64,000 nt of DNA from an uncultured Arthrobacter sp. (GTDB taxonomy: Bacteria > Actinomycetota > Actinomycetes > Actinomycetales > Micrococcaceae), in assembly GCF_947495145.1 (NCBI RefSeq), contig NZ_CANLXP010000014.1:25135-89134 (forward strand). The letters are read 5' to 3'. A model generated the notes under the pieces. It saw only the letters and a program-made list of their open reading frames with translations, did no database searches and had not been told where the DNA came from. Below, piece by piece: positions 53,386-62,276 of the stretch; position 1 is the first letter of the stretch, and every line of letters starts with the position of its first letter. The translations under genes and the position numbers were made by a program.

Positions 53386-55203
53386 GTGTTCCACACTTTC
53401 AACAGAGGGCCTCGCCGTGCCATCACGGCCGTCGCGCTCAGCTGCGTCGCAGCATTGACGCTCGCACCGGCAGCAACCGCCGCACCCGGCGACACCGAGG
53501 GTTCCACCATCCAGGGTTCCAACGGAAAGACGGCCACCATCACGGTGATGGGCACCAGTGATCTCCACGGCTACATTGAGAACTGGGACTACTTCACCAA
53601 CGCAGAGTACGACGACGCCGCCTCCAACGATGTTGGCCTCGCCAAGATTTCCAGCCTGGTCAAGCAGGTCCGTGCGGATCGCGGAGAGGAGTCCACCCTC
53701 CTCATCGACAACGGTGACACCATCCAGGGCACCGCACTGACGGACTACTACGCCAACGTCGAACCCATCAACGAGACCGGCGAGCTGCACCCGATGGCCG
53801 CGGCCATGAACGCCCTGGATTACGACGCCACAACGCTGGGCAACCATGAGTTCAACTACGGGCTGCCGCTGCTGCGCGCCTATGAGGAGCAGCTCGACTT
53901 CCCGCTCCTCGGCGCCAACGTGAAGGACTGGGAGACCGGCGAGGACGGCTTCACTCCGTACGTCATCGAGACGGTCAAACTCAAGGGGCAGAAGCCGATC
54001 CGGGTAGGCATTCTCGGCCTCACCACGCCGGGCAGCGCCATCTGGGACAAGAACAACGTTGAGGGCGAACTGCGTTTCCTCGACATGGTTGAGCAGGCTG
54101 AAAAATACGTTCCCGAGATGAGGGCAGCCGGCGCCGACGTCGTTGTTGTCAGTTCCCACTCCGGGCCGTCGGGCACCTCGTCGTACGGCGGAGACCTGCC
54201 GGTCGAGAACGCTTCGACGCTGATTGCGGAGGAAGTGCCGGGGATCGACGCCATTCTGGCCGGCCACGAGCACCGTGAGATCGCCGAGCGTTTCATTACC
54301 AACGAAGAGACCGGCGAGCAGGTGCTCCTCACCGAGCCCAAGCAGTGGGGCCAGCGGCTGTCCGTCATGGACTTCGAGCTGGTCAAGGTCCGCGGGCAGT
54401 GGGACGTTGTTTCTGCGAACGCGGAACTGCTGAATGCGAACACCGTTCCTGCTGATCCGGAGATTTCGGCGCTGGTGGCGGACCAGCACCAGCAGGTTGT
54501 CGACTACGTGAACACAGCAATCGGTACCGCTGCGGAGACCATGTCGGCAGCTGAGTCCCGGTATAAGGACACAGCCGTCATGGACTTCGTGAACAAGGTG
54601 CAGGCTGACGCCGTGGACCGGGCACTGGAGGGAACCGCCAACGCGGACCTTCCGGTGCTGTCCATCGTTGCTCCGTTCAACCGGGCAGCCGTCATCCCTG
54701 AGGGCCCCGTGACCATCCGGGATATGGCCGGGCTGTACGTCTTCCCGAACACGCTCTTCGGTGTCGAGATGACGGGCGTGCAGATCAAGGATTACCTCGA
54801 GTACTCGGCGAAGTACTTCAACCAGACCGCACCCGGCGCTCCGGTTGATCCCGCAACGCTGACCAACGCCGGCGGCACTCCGGACTACAACTACGACATG
54901 ATGTCCGGTGTCTCCTACAGCATCGACATCAGCAAGCCCGTGGGGGAGCGCATCGTCAACCTGAGCTACAACGGCGCACCGATCGATCCCGCTCAGCGTT
55001 TCGCTGTGGCGACGAACAACTACCGGCAGTCCGGCGGCGGCAACTTCCCGCATATCGCCACGGCTCCGGTGCTCGTGAACCAGCAGACGGAGATCCGCCA
55101 GCTGCTCATCGACTACCTGATCGCCCAGGGCACCATCGACCCGGCGAACTTCTTCGAGGAGAACTGGCAGCTCACCCGCGAAGGCGAGCCCGTCTTCAAC
55201 TAG
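53386..55203 (+). CDS. Secreted 5'-nucleotidase/UshA-family metallophosphatase
   Basis: From the GTG at 53,386 the 605-residue protein has a signal peptide (R-R-A-I-T-A-V-A-L-S, A-A-L-T-L-A-P-A-A-T-A-A). The metallophosphatase motifs follow: G-T-S-D-L-H-G-Y, D-N-G-D-T-I-Q-G, L-G-N-H-E-F-N-Y-G, V-S-S-H-S-G and A-G-H-E-H. The C-terminal nucleotidase domain spans about 390-560. It would dephosphorylate extracellular nucleotides or cyclic nucleotides. No LPXTG-type anchor is seen. GGGAG lies eleven bases before the start; earlier in-frame codons precede no ribosome site. Confidence 0.92.
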   Translation: MFHTFNRGPRRAITAVALSCVAALTLAPAATAAPGDTEGSTIQGSNGKTATITVMGTSDLHGYIENWDYFTNAEYDDAASNDVGLAKISSLVKQVRADRGEESTLLIDNGDTIQGTALTDYYANVEPINETGELHPMAAAMNALDYDATTLGNHEFNYGLPLLRAYEEQLDFPLLGANVKDWETGEDGFTPYVIETVKLKGQKPIRVGILGLTTPGSAIWDKNNVEGELRFLDMVEQAEKYVPEMRAAGADVVVVSSHSGPSGTSSYGGDLPVENASTLIAEEVPGIDAILAGHEHREIAERFITNEETGEQVLLTEPKQWGQRLSVMDFELVKVRGQWDVVSANAELLNANTVPADPEISALVADQHQQVVDYVNTAIGTAAETMSAAESRYKDTAVMDFVNKVQADAVDRALEGTANADLPVLSIVAPFNRAAVIPEGPVTIRDMAGLYVFPNTLFGVEMTGVQIKDYLEYSAKYFNQTAPGAPVDPATLTNAGGTPDYNYDMMSGVSYSIDISKPVGERIVNLSYNGAPIDPAQRFAVATNNYRQSGGGNFPHIATAPVLVNQQTEIRQLLIDYLIAQGTIDPANFFEENWQLTREGEPVFN

Positions 55204-55245
55204 CACGACGGCGGTACCCGGCAGCGGCATCAGGGGTATTGATAC

Positions 55246-55279
55246 GGCAGGACGCGGACCGAACGGTCCGCGTCCTGCC
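55246..55279 (+). terminator. Hairpin terminator of the nucleotidase gene
   Basis: GGCAGGACGCGGACC (55,246-55,260) pairs perfectly with 55,265-55,279 across a GAAC loop. No T run follows. It lies 42 bases after the stop and before the leftward hipA end. Confidence 0.8.
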
Positions 55280-55345
55280 CCGTCACTGCTTCAAATCAAC
55301 CATCTGCAGCCTCGATTCAACTCGCGTACTGACGGGCAAGGCTTC

Positions 55346-56587
55346 TTAATCCTGGTACCAAATGGACGGGTTCAGAAGCGCACCACCTCGTAGGCGCTCG
55401 CGGTCCACCTCGCTCAGAGCTACGGCGTCCGCGGCTTCACGCCACCCGGTCTTCACAACTGAAACCGTGTGCTCGATAATCGCACGCGCTTCCAGCCGGT
55501 CAAGCAGGTAGACGGGGGCCGCCTTTTCGCAGACCTCCAACCTGGAACGCTTGTCCCCGTCGCGGCCAATGGCGAGAGCGTGAGTCACCTCGCCGCCTGA
55601 CCGGGGCTGGGGACACAGATCGTAGGCCGGAGTAAGCGTTAGTGCGTTACCGTCCCAGAAAGCGGCGTGATTCCGGGCGTGATCATCGGTATTGCCGATA
55701 ACGACGTTGAAAACGATCCTGCGAAACAGCTCGTGCAAAGTGGCTCTCGCGTCGGTGAACCGCTCCCGGATCTGGTCGGCGAGGTCCGGATAGGTGCAGT
55801 AATGACCGGTCATGGGTTGTTCGCCAAGAATGGTGAGCGCAGAAACCAGCATTTTCCTTTCCCCGTTTTCTCCTCGGTCGAAGCGCTCAACGAGGAGAAC
55901 ATCGCGCCCGTGTACTGATTCGATCCGCGTGGGTGCCACATTGATCCCCACGTCAGAGGCGAGTTTCATTGCCAGGGCCTCCGCCTTGATCACCGGGTAA
56001 TTGTCCGTCTTGCTTGAGAATTTGGCGATCAAGCGTGTGCCTGTCGCGGCGTCGTCAAGCAGGGCTTTGGGACGGGCGCCACCGATAGACGTTCCACGGA
56101 AAATCGCCTCCTCCAAAGCAGGAGGAAGCCTTTCCCCTGCTTCTATCCGGTCGCTGGCAGAGAGGAGGTCGCTGAGGTCTGCCTGGTGATCGTAAGTTCG
56201 TGCCACGTATTCGGTGGGGGACCGTTGGAAATCGAGCGCCCCGATTCTGTCTGATCCCGATTCGAGAAGGTAACTGAGGAACGGCAAATCATCCGTATCG
56301 CTCTGCGGGCGAAGGTGTCCGTAATGCTTCGCCAGGATCACGCGTCTTCCCCAGTAATCAGGGCCGGCATCCTGAATGCAGCCGTGCGCTTCCCAGCTCG
56401 GGTGTGGACGCTGAGTGCCGCGTATCAATGGCAGCTCCGGAAGGTAAAGCGGCAAGCTATCTTCTCGCTCCACATAGCTGCGCCCATAGGTGAATGAGTG
56501 GGACCGCGCAGTCTCATCAATCCGTCCAGCGACGACTGGGTCCTGTGTCCCCGGTAGCCATACCCAGACATAGGCCTTAGAAGTCAT
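55346..56587 (-). CDS. hipA: HipA-family Ser/Thr kinase toxin
   Basis: The 413-residue protein looks complete: an N-terminal barrel, the S-I-G-G-A-R-P-K-A loop near residue 170, DVLLVERFDRGENGER, the catalytic V-I-G-N-T-D-D-H-A-R-N-H and metal-binding A-Y-D-L-C-P. HipA phosphorylates a target such as glutamyl-tRNA synthetase and halts growth. Its ATG at 56,587 overlaps the hipB stop region by eleven bases. It is the longer HipA type and not a close copy of the broken hipA at 15,406. It sits just downstream of the Wadjet operon. Confidence 0.93.
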   Translation of the reverse strand: MTSKAYVWVWLPGTQDPVVAGRIDETARSHSFTYGRSYVEREDSLPLYLPELPLIRGTQRPHPSWEAHGCIQDAGPDYWGRRVILAKHYGHLRPQSDTDDLPFLSYLLESGSDRIGALDFQRSPTEYVARTYDHQADLSDLLSASDRIEAGERLPPALEEAIFRGTSIGGARPKALLDDAATGTRLIAKFSSKTDNYPVIKAEALAMKLASDVGINVAPTRIESVHGRDVLLVERFDRGENGERKMLVSALTILGEQPMTGHYCTYPDLADQIRERFTDARATLHELFRRIVFNVVIGNTDDHARNHAAFWDGNALTLTPAYDLCPQPRSGGEVTHALAIGRDGDKRSRLEVCEKAAPVYLLDRLEARAIIEHTVSVVKTGWREAADAVALSEVDRERLRGGALLNPSIWYQD

Positions 56588-56900
56588 CGTCGAACTCCGT
56601 CTTTGGCTGGTGTACCCGTTGAGGGAGGATAGCGAGCCGCTCCTCCAGCATTTGGCGGGCTGCAGGGTCCGAAGCACCGACCAGCGGAATGCCGAGGAGG
56701 CCTGCGACCTCGAACACGGTTCCGATTGCCGCTTTGGGCGATCCCTTCTCGATGGACAGGAGGGTGGTGGGCGAAACCCCGGCCCTCTCAGCCAAGGCCG
56801 CCTGCGTCCATCCTCGACGCCGGCGTTCCACTGTTATCTGCTGCCCCAGCGTAGAAAGAGCACTTAGGGTACGTGGGGCGTAAGTGCGGGATATCTTCAT
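56577..56900 (-). CDS. hipB: HipB-like XRE antitoxin/repressor
   Basis: The 107-residue protein has a Cro-type helix-turn-helix at about residues 30-60 (GWTQAALAERAGVSPTTLLS; IEKGSPKAAIGTVFEVAGLL). An acidic tail ends D-D-D-F. It overlaps hipA by eleven bases. The leader between the jetD stop and this ATG is 46 bases and contains CTTAATCGATCTTAG (56,931-56,945), a partial palindrome that may be its operator. Read-through from jetD is also possible. Confidence 0.92.
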   Translation of the reverse strand: MKISRTYAPRTLSALSTLGQQITVERRRRGWTQAALAERAGVSPTTLLSIEKGSPKAAIGTVFEVAGLLGIPLVGASDPAARQMLEERLAILPQRVHQPKTEFDDDF

Positions 56901-56945
56901 GAGAGGAGCCTCGACTGTACTTTATTGGTTCTTAATCGATCTTAG

Positions 56946-58160
56946 CTACAATACATTGGTGAAAAGTAGTCGGGTCAGCGCGTAGCTCCACTCGATGCGT
57001 TCCTGTTCCAGCCGAACGTTCCCCTGGCGCTTCAGCTCCGCCATGACGTGCTGCTCGGCAGGCAGGAGATGGCTGAACGTTCCAGTGGATGGAACAGGCT
57101 CCTTCACCCAGAGATCGCGGTAGGCCTCAAGGGTCTCAATGTCCATCAGGACAGTGGACACGTTGGAGCAAGCAGATCGGATTCGGTTCAGAATTCCAAA
57201 GCCGTGGGAATCAAGATCGCCCCAATACACAACCCGGCCATCCCGAACCCACGGAATACGCTCCAACCGGTCCACCGCGTATCCAGCACCGTGAAGGACC
57301 ACCGCGCCGGGAACCGGCGGCATCGCGATCACCGACTCAAGGTTTTCGAACACGAAAACGGTGTGCGGCTGAATGTTCAAGGCAGCCAGCTCTGACACCG
57401 GTGCCGCTACATCCACCAGACCGCCGGGACTCAGATCGGGATCCAGGAACCGCATCCGCACCAGCACCGGCGGAGCGCCCAGCCCGAGGGACTCCCTGCC
57501 CGTCAGCGCTGCGAACAGCTTTTCCACCAGGCTGCGGTGGGTCGAGACCCATTTGGTGTCGACGCCGCGCACAGGAAGCTGCCGGATATAGAGCCCCGAT
57601 TGCGGATTCGCTTCCAGCCATTGAAGCACCAGGAACAACCGGTCGAAGTCGGCGTCATCAAGCTCCGCAATCCGACGTGCACTGCGCCTCACCGCTTCAG
57701 CCAGCGTGCCGCCGTCGAACGTCGACAGCAGTGCCTGGACTCGCGCGCTCAGGCGCGACCAATGCTGCCCCTTCCGCGCGAACCGTGCCACATCGACGGC
57801 ACCACTGAGGCGCAGCCGGTGCGGAACCTGCTGCGTTCCGAGGCTCGCCCAGCGGCGCGGCGCCCACACCACCGCGTCCCCCAGTCCGGCGTCGCGCCAG
57901 GATTTCACCCAGGCGATCGCCGCACCTTGGTTCGCGAGGGCTGCCTGTTCGGTGGGAGGATGCAGCGGAAATTCGACGACGACGTCGGCACCACCACCTA
58001 CCGCCCACTCACCGAAATTTCGCTCATACTTGCCGGCCGCGGTAGCGCGTGCCTGTTCGACGCCGATCCACGGCTTCGCGGCCGGCATCAGGCGAGACCT
58101 CGGCCCCGAAACTCTAGGCGTCCTCGAGGCATCAAGCGTCTGTCTCCGGCGCCGACTCAT
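56946..58160 (-). CDS. jetD: Wadjet JetD, DUF3322/DUF2220 nuclease subunit
   Basis: The 404-residue protein has an N-terminal DUF3322 part (K-Y-E-R-N-F-G-E-W; LPVRGVDTKWVSTH) and a C-terminal DUF2220 toprim-like part. F-V-F-E-N-L-E-S-V supplies the glutamate and VVYWGDLDSHGFGILN the D-x-D at about residues 310-330. JetD is the topoisomerase-VI-like nuclease that cuts plasmids in Wadjet. Its ATG lies 29 bases inside the jetC end. An internal ATG at 58,088 (MPAAKPWIGV) is a plausible alternative. Confidence 0.93.
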   Translation of the reverse strand: MSRRRRQTLDASRTPRVSGPRSRLMPAAKPWIGVEQARATAAGKYERNFGEWAVGGGADVVVEFPLHPPTEQAALANQGAAIAWVKSWRDAGLGDAVVWAPRRWASLGTQQVPHRLRLSGAVDVARFARKGQHWSRLSARVQALLSTFDGGTLAEAVRRSARRIAELDDADFDRLFLVLQWLEANPQSGLYIRQLPVRGVDTKWVSTHRSLVEKLFAALTGRESLGLGAPPVLVRMRFLDPDLSPGGLVDVAAPVSELAALNIQPHTVFVFENLESVIAMPPVPGAVVLHGAGYAVDRLERIPWVRDGRVVYWGDLDSHGFGILNRIRSACSNVSTVLMDIETLEAYRDLWVKEPVPSTGTFSHLLPAEQHVMAELKRQGNVRLEQERIEWSYALTRLLFTNVL

Positions 58161-61100
58161 CAGTGGCGCCCTGCAGTTTGCCGTCGCCGACTGAAACCAC
58201 CCCTATCCGTGAGTCGCGGAAGTCCCGACACACCACCAGCGCTATGCCGCCCACGTAATCCTCGAGAGTCTGCAGCAGCTTTAGCGGTGTGGCCAGAACC
58301 ATGTGGAAGCCGAACTCGAGGAACACGTTCATGGCCATCCGTGTGAACGCGCTGTCTGCCTTATCGAAAGCCTCGTCGAGGATGACCGTGCCGTAACCGG
58401 GGATGTCGTCCTCATCCTCAGCCAGCTGGTACCGCAGTGCAGCGGCCAGGCAGAAGATCACCAGTTTCTGCCGCTGGCCACCGGAGAGCCCGGCGCTCGA
58501 ATCGTGAATATTGACCGTGGTGCCGGCCTCATCCAGCTCAACCCCGGTGAAACGGACATGCTGCCGGGTGTCCAGGACCTGCCGCTGCCAGGTGCGGTCC
58601 CCGGCTTCGCTGGAGGATAGGCGCGTCATGAGGCGGTTCATCACATCGAACTTTTGCTCTGCGGCCTCGCGGCTTTCCTCGGCCCAGGACCCGGCGGAGA
58701 TGGTCTGGAGATCCTGCATGAACTTGGTCTTCGCCTCGGAATTGTTGTCCTTGACCATGATCTTGAGATACCGGCCCTGGTCAAAAGGGGAGCGGCGCAG
58801 GGATTGGTTCACCGGGTCGATTCGCTCCCGGATCTGCCCGGGCGCGCGGCGGATTTCGTTGGCCAGTTGACCGACATTCCGTTGCGCCTGACTTTCCAGC
58901 AGGTCGAAGAACTTCTGCTCGAACTCCGGCAGCCGGTCGGCACGAAGTTTTCCCAGGATGTCGAGGAAGCCGCCACGGTCGGTGATCTCTGCGGTGAGAT
59001 CGCCCGCAACAGCCCGCCACGACGAAATGAAGGAAAACTCGATCGCCACGATGGACTGCTCCGCCGCCTGCACCGAACCGCGGGCAGCGTTCTCCTCCTC
59101 GGTGAGCGCGCCGCTGACCTTCAGTGCGACACCGTCGATTTCAGCATGCGTAATACTCCGGCGGATGCTGTGGAAGCGCTGTTCGAGCTCGGCTGCGTCT
59201 GCGTCCCCCACCGGTGTTCGCACTTCCGATGTGAGCTCACTGATGATCCGATCCAGTTCCTTCAGACGGCTGTGCTCATCAGCGACAAGCGTCCGCTTGA
59301 CCGTCTCGTGTTCCTTTGCCGCCGCTAACCGCTCGCGGGTATCCTGCTGCGCCTTTTCCGCAAGCCGGATGTCGCTACTGGCCGCGCGCAGGGTGTCCAG
59401 GCGCTGCAACTGCATTCGCCGGGCACTCTCAGCGGCCGGCACATCGAGATCTTCCCAACTGCGGTGCTGCAGGGACTCCAGCGCGCGGACGCGTTCGACG
59501 GCGGCGTCGCGCATCCGCTCTGCCCTCGCCACTTCGGCGGCCGCCGCTTCAAGGCCTCGGGTTGCCTCTTTGAGCAGGCCGAGAAGGTGCTCAACCTTTG
59601 CCTCATTATCGAAGCCGAGGATCCAGAATTCTCGGTCGTCGAGTCGGTGGCGGTCGTCTTTCTCATACCGGCTGCGGGACCGTTTAACCTGCCCTGCCAG
59701 CGTGACGCCCTTCTCCAGCGGTTTGAGCTCCGCCGGGTCCTCAACGCATTCGTAGTCATACAAGCGGGAGAGCTGACTATTCACCCAGGCCGCCATTGGG
59801 CCCTCACGGACCTCGAGTTTGTGGATGAGGGAGCGGCCCGACCGCGTGGTGCGCGGCGCTTCCACGCGCGTACCCACTACTTCCACGACCAGCCGCGTGC
59901 CCAGATCCATGCCGTTCATGGCCTTGGAAACGGCAGCTTCATGGACGGCCGGCACCAGCATGATGGTTGCCAGCGGGCGGAGCACACGTTCCAGTGCGCC
60001 GGTCCAGGCAGAGTCACCGGAGCGGACCTGCAGGAGCTCGGCAACAAAGGGCAGGCTCGACGACGGCAATCCGGTGGCGTCCGAGATGCGCTGCCGTGCC
60101 TGAAGATTGCGCCGGTCCATGTTCGAGGACTGCTGGCGCAGGGCACGGATGTCCCCGGTAAGGGACTCCCGGCGGCGGGCAAGGTCGGTGCGTTTGCCGC
60201 GGAGCTCATCCAACTGCTGGTCGCCCTTCGACCTTGCAGCATCCAGCTCGGTGCGCTCTTTCTCAGCAGTGGCGCGGAGTTCCTCGAACTCCTGCAGGGA
60301 AGCTGGAAAGGTGATGCCCACCGAGCTGAGGTCCTGCTCCAGGTCAGCCCGCCGCCGTCGTACTTCCTGTTCTTTTGCTTCAGCGAGGCTGAGCCATTCG
60401 CGTTGTTGTGCGAGTGCCTGGCCGCCGCTGTTCTCAACCTGCGCGCGGGCCAGCCCGTGGGCCTGGTCTGCTTCCTCGACGGCAGCGGCCGCCGTGGTGA
60501 GCTCGGCCTCCGCGATTTTCAGCCGATGCTGCGCTGTTTCCTGCTCCTGCTCAGCTAGACGGAGTTTCCACGCGTCCTTGAAAGGCTCAAGGGAATGCCG
60601 CAGCCGGGCCGCGTGCTCGATGACCCCTGTTCCTTCCTCGTATTGGCGGCACAGGGGAACGAGGGGCTCAAGGTGTTCGACCTGCCGCCGGGCATCCACC
60701 ACCAGGCGGTGTGCTTCGGCGAGCTCGGAGAACTGCTCAACGGCCGTCTTGGCGAGCCGGAACGTGGAAGGTTCGTCGAGCATGAAGTTGCGGAAGAGCT
60801 CGTCGAGGTTGCCCAGGCTCTTGGCGGACTGGGTCTTGTGCAGGAGCAGTAGCGCGTTGTCGCTGGCAATACCCAGCAGGCTGCGGAATTTGCGGGAGAA
60901 GCTCGAGTGCTGGTCGGTGACCGTGGCGGCATCGGGCCAGTTTGCCTTGATCCGCCGTGGCTCCAGGCCATTACGGGCGTAGACCTCGAAGTCCGGAAGC
61001 GAGACGTCCTCCTGCAGCACGAGGTGCAGCTCGCTCACCTCGGATGGGGAGTTGCTGCCGCGTTTGAGGTGGTAAAGCTTAACCAGGACCACCGGGTGCT

Positions 61101-61533
61101 GGCTGCGGCCATCGCGGTAACGGAGGAGGATGCCGCTCCAGGTGGCACCCGGGCGCAGGTGGTCGCTGGCCACCTCTCCGGTAACCTCATCAGCCTGACG
61201 ACGCCAGGCGCCACGGATGTAGCTGACAATCGAGCGGTCTTCGCCCCGGCTGGAGACGTCCTGCGCGGCCGCGTTGAACCTCAGCCACTTCCGCGGAGTC
61301 AGCACGGCGGCGATTCCGTCCAGCAGGGAAGACTTGCCGGACCCGGAGTGACCTGTGATGAGGAACCCTTCGCGCGCCACGTCCACCGTGTGGTGGCCCT
61401 GGAACGTTCCCCAGTTCACCAGTTCCACACCGTCCAGGCGCCACTGCCCGGGGAGGGTGCCGCCTTCAACAGGGGCAGCCTCGGGAATGGCGCGGTCGTC
61501 GAATTCGAGGCCGGGCAGGGTGTCGGTGCTCAT
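58132..61533 (-). CDS. jetC: Wadjet JetC, SMC-like ATPase
   Basis: The 1133-residue protein is an SMC/SbcC/MukB-type ATPase. Walker A G-H-S-G-S-G-K-S-S is at residues 61-69, two long coiled coils at about 290-490 and 640-830 flank a hinge near 500-620, the signature L-S-G-G-Q-R-Q-K and Walker B V-I-L-D-E-A-F-D-K-A-D lie in the last 150 residues. JetC forms a dimeric motor that extrudes DNA loops with JetA and JetB. It overlaps jetB by four bases. Confidence 0.95.
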   Translation of the reverse strand: MSTDTLPGLEFDDRAIPEAAPVEGGTLPGQWRLDGVELVNWGTFQGHHTVDVAREGFLITGHSGSGKSSLLDGIAAVLTPRKWLRFNAAAQDVSSRGEDRSIVSYIRGAWRRQADEVTGEVASDHLRPGATWSGILLRYRDGRSQHPVVLVKLYHLKRGSNSPSEVSELHLVLQEDVSLPDFEVYARNGLEPRRIKANWPDAATVTDQHSSFSRKFRSLLGIASDNALLLLHKTQSAKSLGNLDELFRNFMLDEPSTFRLAKTAVEQFSELAEAHRLVVDARRQVEHLEPLVPLCRQYEEGTGVIEHAARLRHSLEPFKDAWKLRLAEQEQETAQHRLKIAEAELTTAAAAVEEADQAHGLARAQVENSGGQALAQQREWLSLAEAKEQEVRRRRADLEQDLSSVGITFPASLQEFEELRATAEKERTELDAARSKGDQQLDELRGKRTDLARRRESLTGDIRALRQQSSNMDRRNLQARQRISDATGLPSSSLPFVAELLQVRSGDSAWTGALERVLRPLATIMLVPAVHEAAVSKAMNGMDLGTRLVVEVVGTRVEAPRTTRSGRSLIHKLEVREGPMAAWVNSQLSRLYDYECVEDPAELKPLEKGVTLAGQVKRSRSRYEKDDRHRLDDREFWILGFDNEAKVEHLLGLLKEATRGLEAAAAEVARAERMRDAAVERVRALESLQHRSWEDLDVPAAESARRMQLQRLDTLRAASSDIRLAEKAQQDTRERLAAAKEHETVKRTLVADEHSRLKELDRIISELTSEVRTPVGDADAAELEQRFHSIRRSITHAEIDGVALKVSGALTEEENAARGSVQAAEQSIVAIEFSFISSWRAVAGDLTAEITDRGGFLDILGKLRADRLPEFEQKFFDLLESQAQRNVGQLANEIRRAPGQIRERIDPVNQSLRRSPFDQGRYLKIMVKDNNSEAKTKFMQDLQTISAGSWAEESREAAEQKFDVMNRLMTRLSSSEAGDRTWQRQVLDTRQHVRFTGVELDEAGTTVNIHDSSAGLSGGQRQKLVIFCLAAALRYQLAEDEDDIPGYGTVILDEAFDKADSAFTRMAMNVFLEFGFHMVLATPLKLLQTLEDYVGGIALVVCRDFRDSRIGVVSVGDGKLQGATDESAPETDA

Positions 61534-62276
61534 GCTTTGCTTTCCTCCGCGCTCAGCTCAGTGTCCGCCCTCGTCTCAGTGTCCTCGCTCGTCTCGGTGT
61601 CCTCGCCGGCCTCGGCTGCGTCCTCGGACATGCCCCGCGCTGCGAGCCTGCGGTACTCGGCCTGGACCGCGGCGATCTCATCGGCTCCGAAGATCAGGCG
61701 CAGCACGGGAGAGACCTCGAAGCGGTCCTCGGTGCTGGTGGTCGCCAGGATGCCGTAGGTGACCATCTTCTGCCAGGAGGAGTTGATCCGCTTGGCGAAT
61801 CCTGCCGGGTCCGAGTCCGTGGCTCCGCGGTAGACCTGCAACTGGTCTGATACCTCGTCCTTGCCGACGATCACGCGTTCGCGGCCGTCGCTGTGGAGCA
61901 GTTGCTGGCGGAGGTGCAGCAGCATCGCGGTGTCCATGAAGGTCAGGGGATGGCTGCGCATGACTTTCGGTGCATCCGTGTCCGGGACCCGGACGTTGCG
62001 GGCGAACGCAAGCTGGCTTTCGACGTCGACCACCAACTCCAGATACGCATCCGCGAGGCGGGACCGGATCTCCGGTTCGTCATTCAGCAGGGCAGCCCAG
62101 AGGTGGCCGTGACGTTCCGCTGACAGGAACGGCCCGCGCAGCAGTTGCACCAGCGCGCGGCGGGACGGGTCCCGAAGGGTACCGGTGTCGCCGTCCCACA
62201 GTGCGGTGTTGTCCGGCCGGTGTTCCGGGCCCGCGTCCGCGCTGTTGTCCAGGCTGGCTTCGGTGGACGTGGTCAT
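61530..62276 (-). CDS. jetB: Wadjet JetB, DUF4194 (MukE/ScpB-like) subunit
   Basis: The 248-residue protein has a winged-helix DUF4194 core (LVQLLRGPFLSAERHGHLWA; MDTAMLLHLRQQLL; ERVIVGKDEVSDQLQVYRGA). The last 35 residues are a low-complexity acidic tail (E-D-T-E-T-S-E-D-T-E-T) unusual for the core family. It bridges the JetA kleisin and the JetC heads. Both ends overlap neighbours by four bases, so translation is coupled. Confidence 0.93.
   Translation of the reverse strand: MTTSTEASLDNSADAGPEHRPDNTALWDGDTGTLRDPSRRALVQLLRGPFLSAERHGHLWAALLNDEPEIRSRLADAYLELVVDVESQLAFARNVRVPDTDAPKVMRSHPLTFMDTAMLLHLRQQLLHSDGRERVIVGKDEVSDQLQVYRGATDSDPAGFAKRINSSWQKMVTYGILATTSTEDRFEVSPVLRLIFGADEIAAVQAEYRRLAARGMSEDAAEAGEDTETSEDTETRADTELSAEESKA

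Noticed and set aside
53338..55230. 630-codon frame opposite the 5'-nucleotidase
   Set aside because: Shadow frame; the plus-strand gene has a signal peptide and all metal-site motifs.
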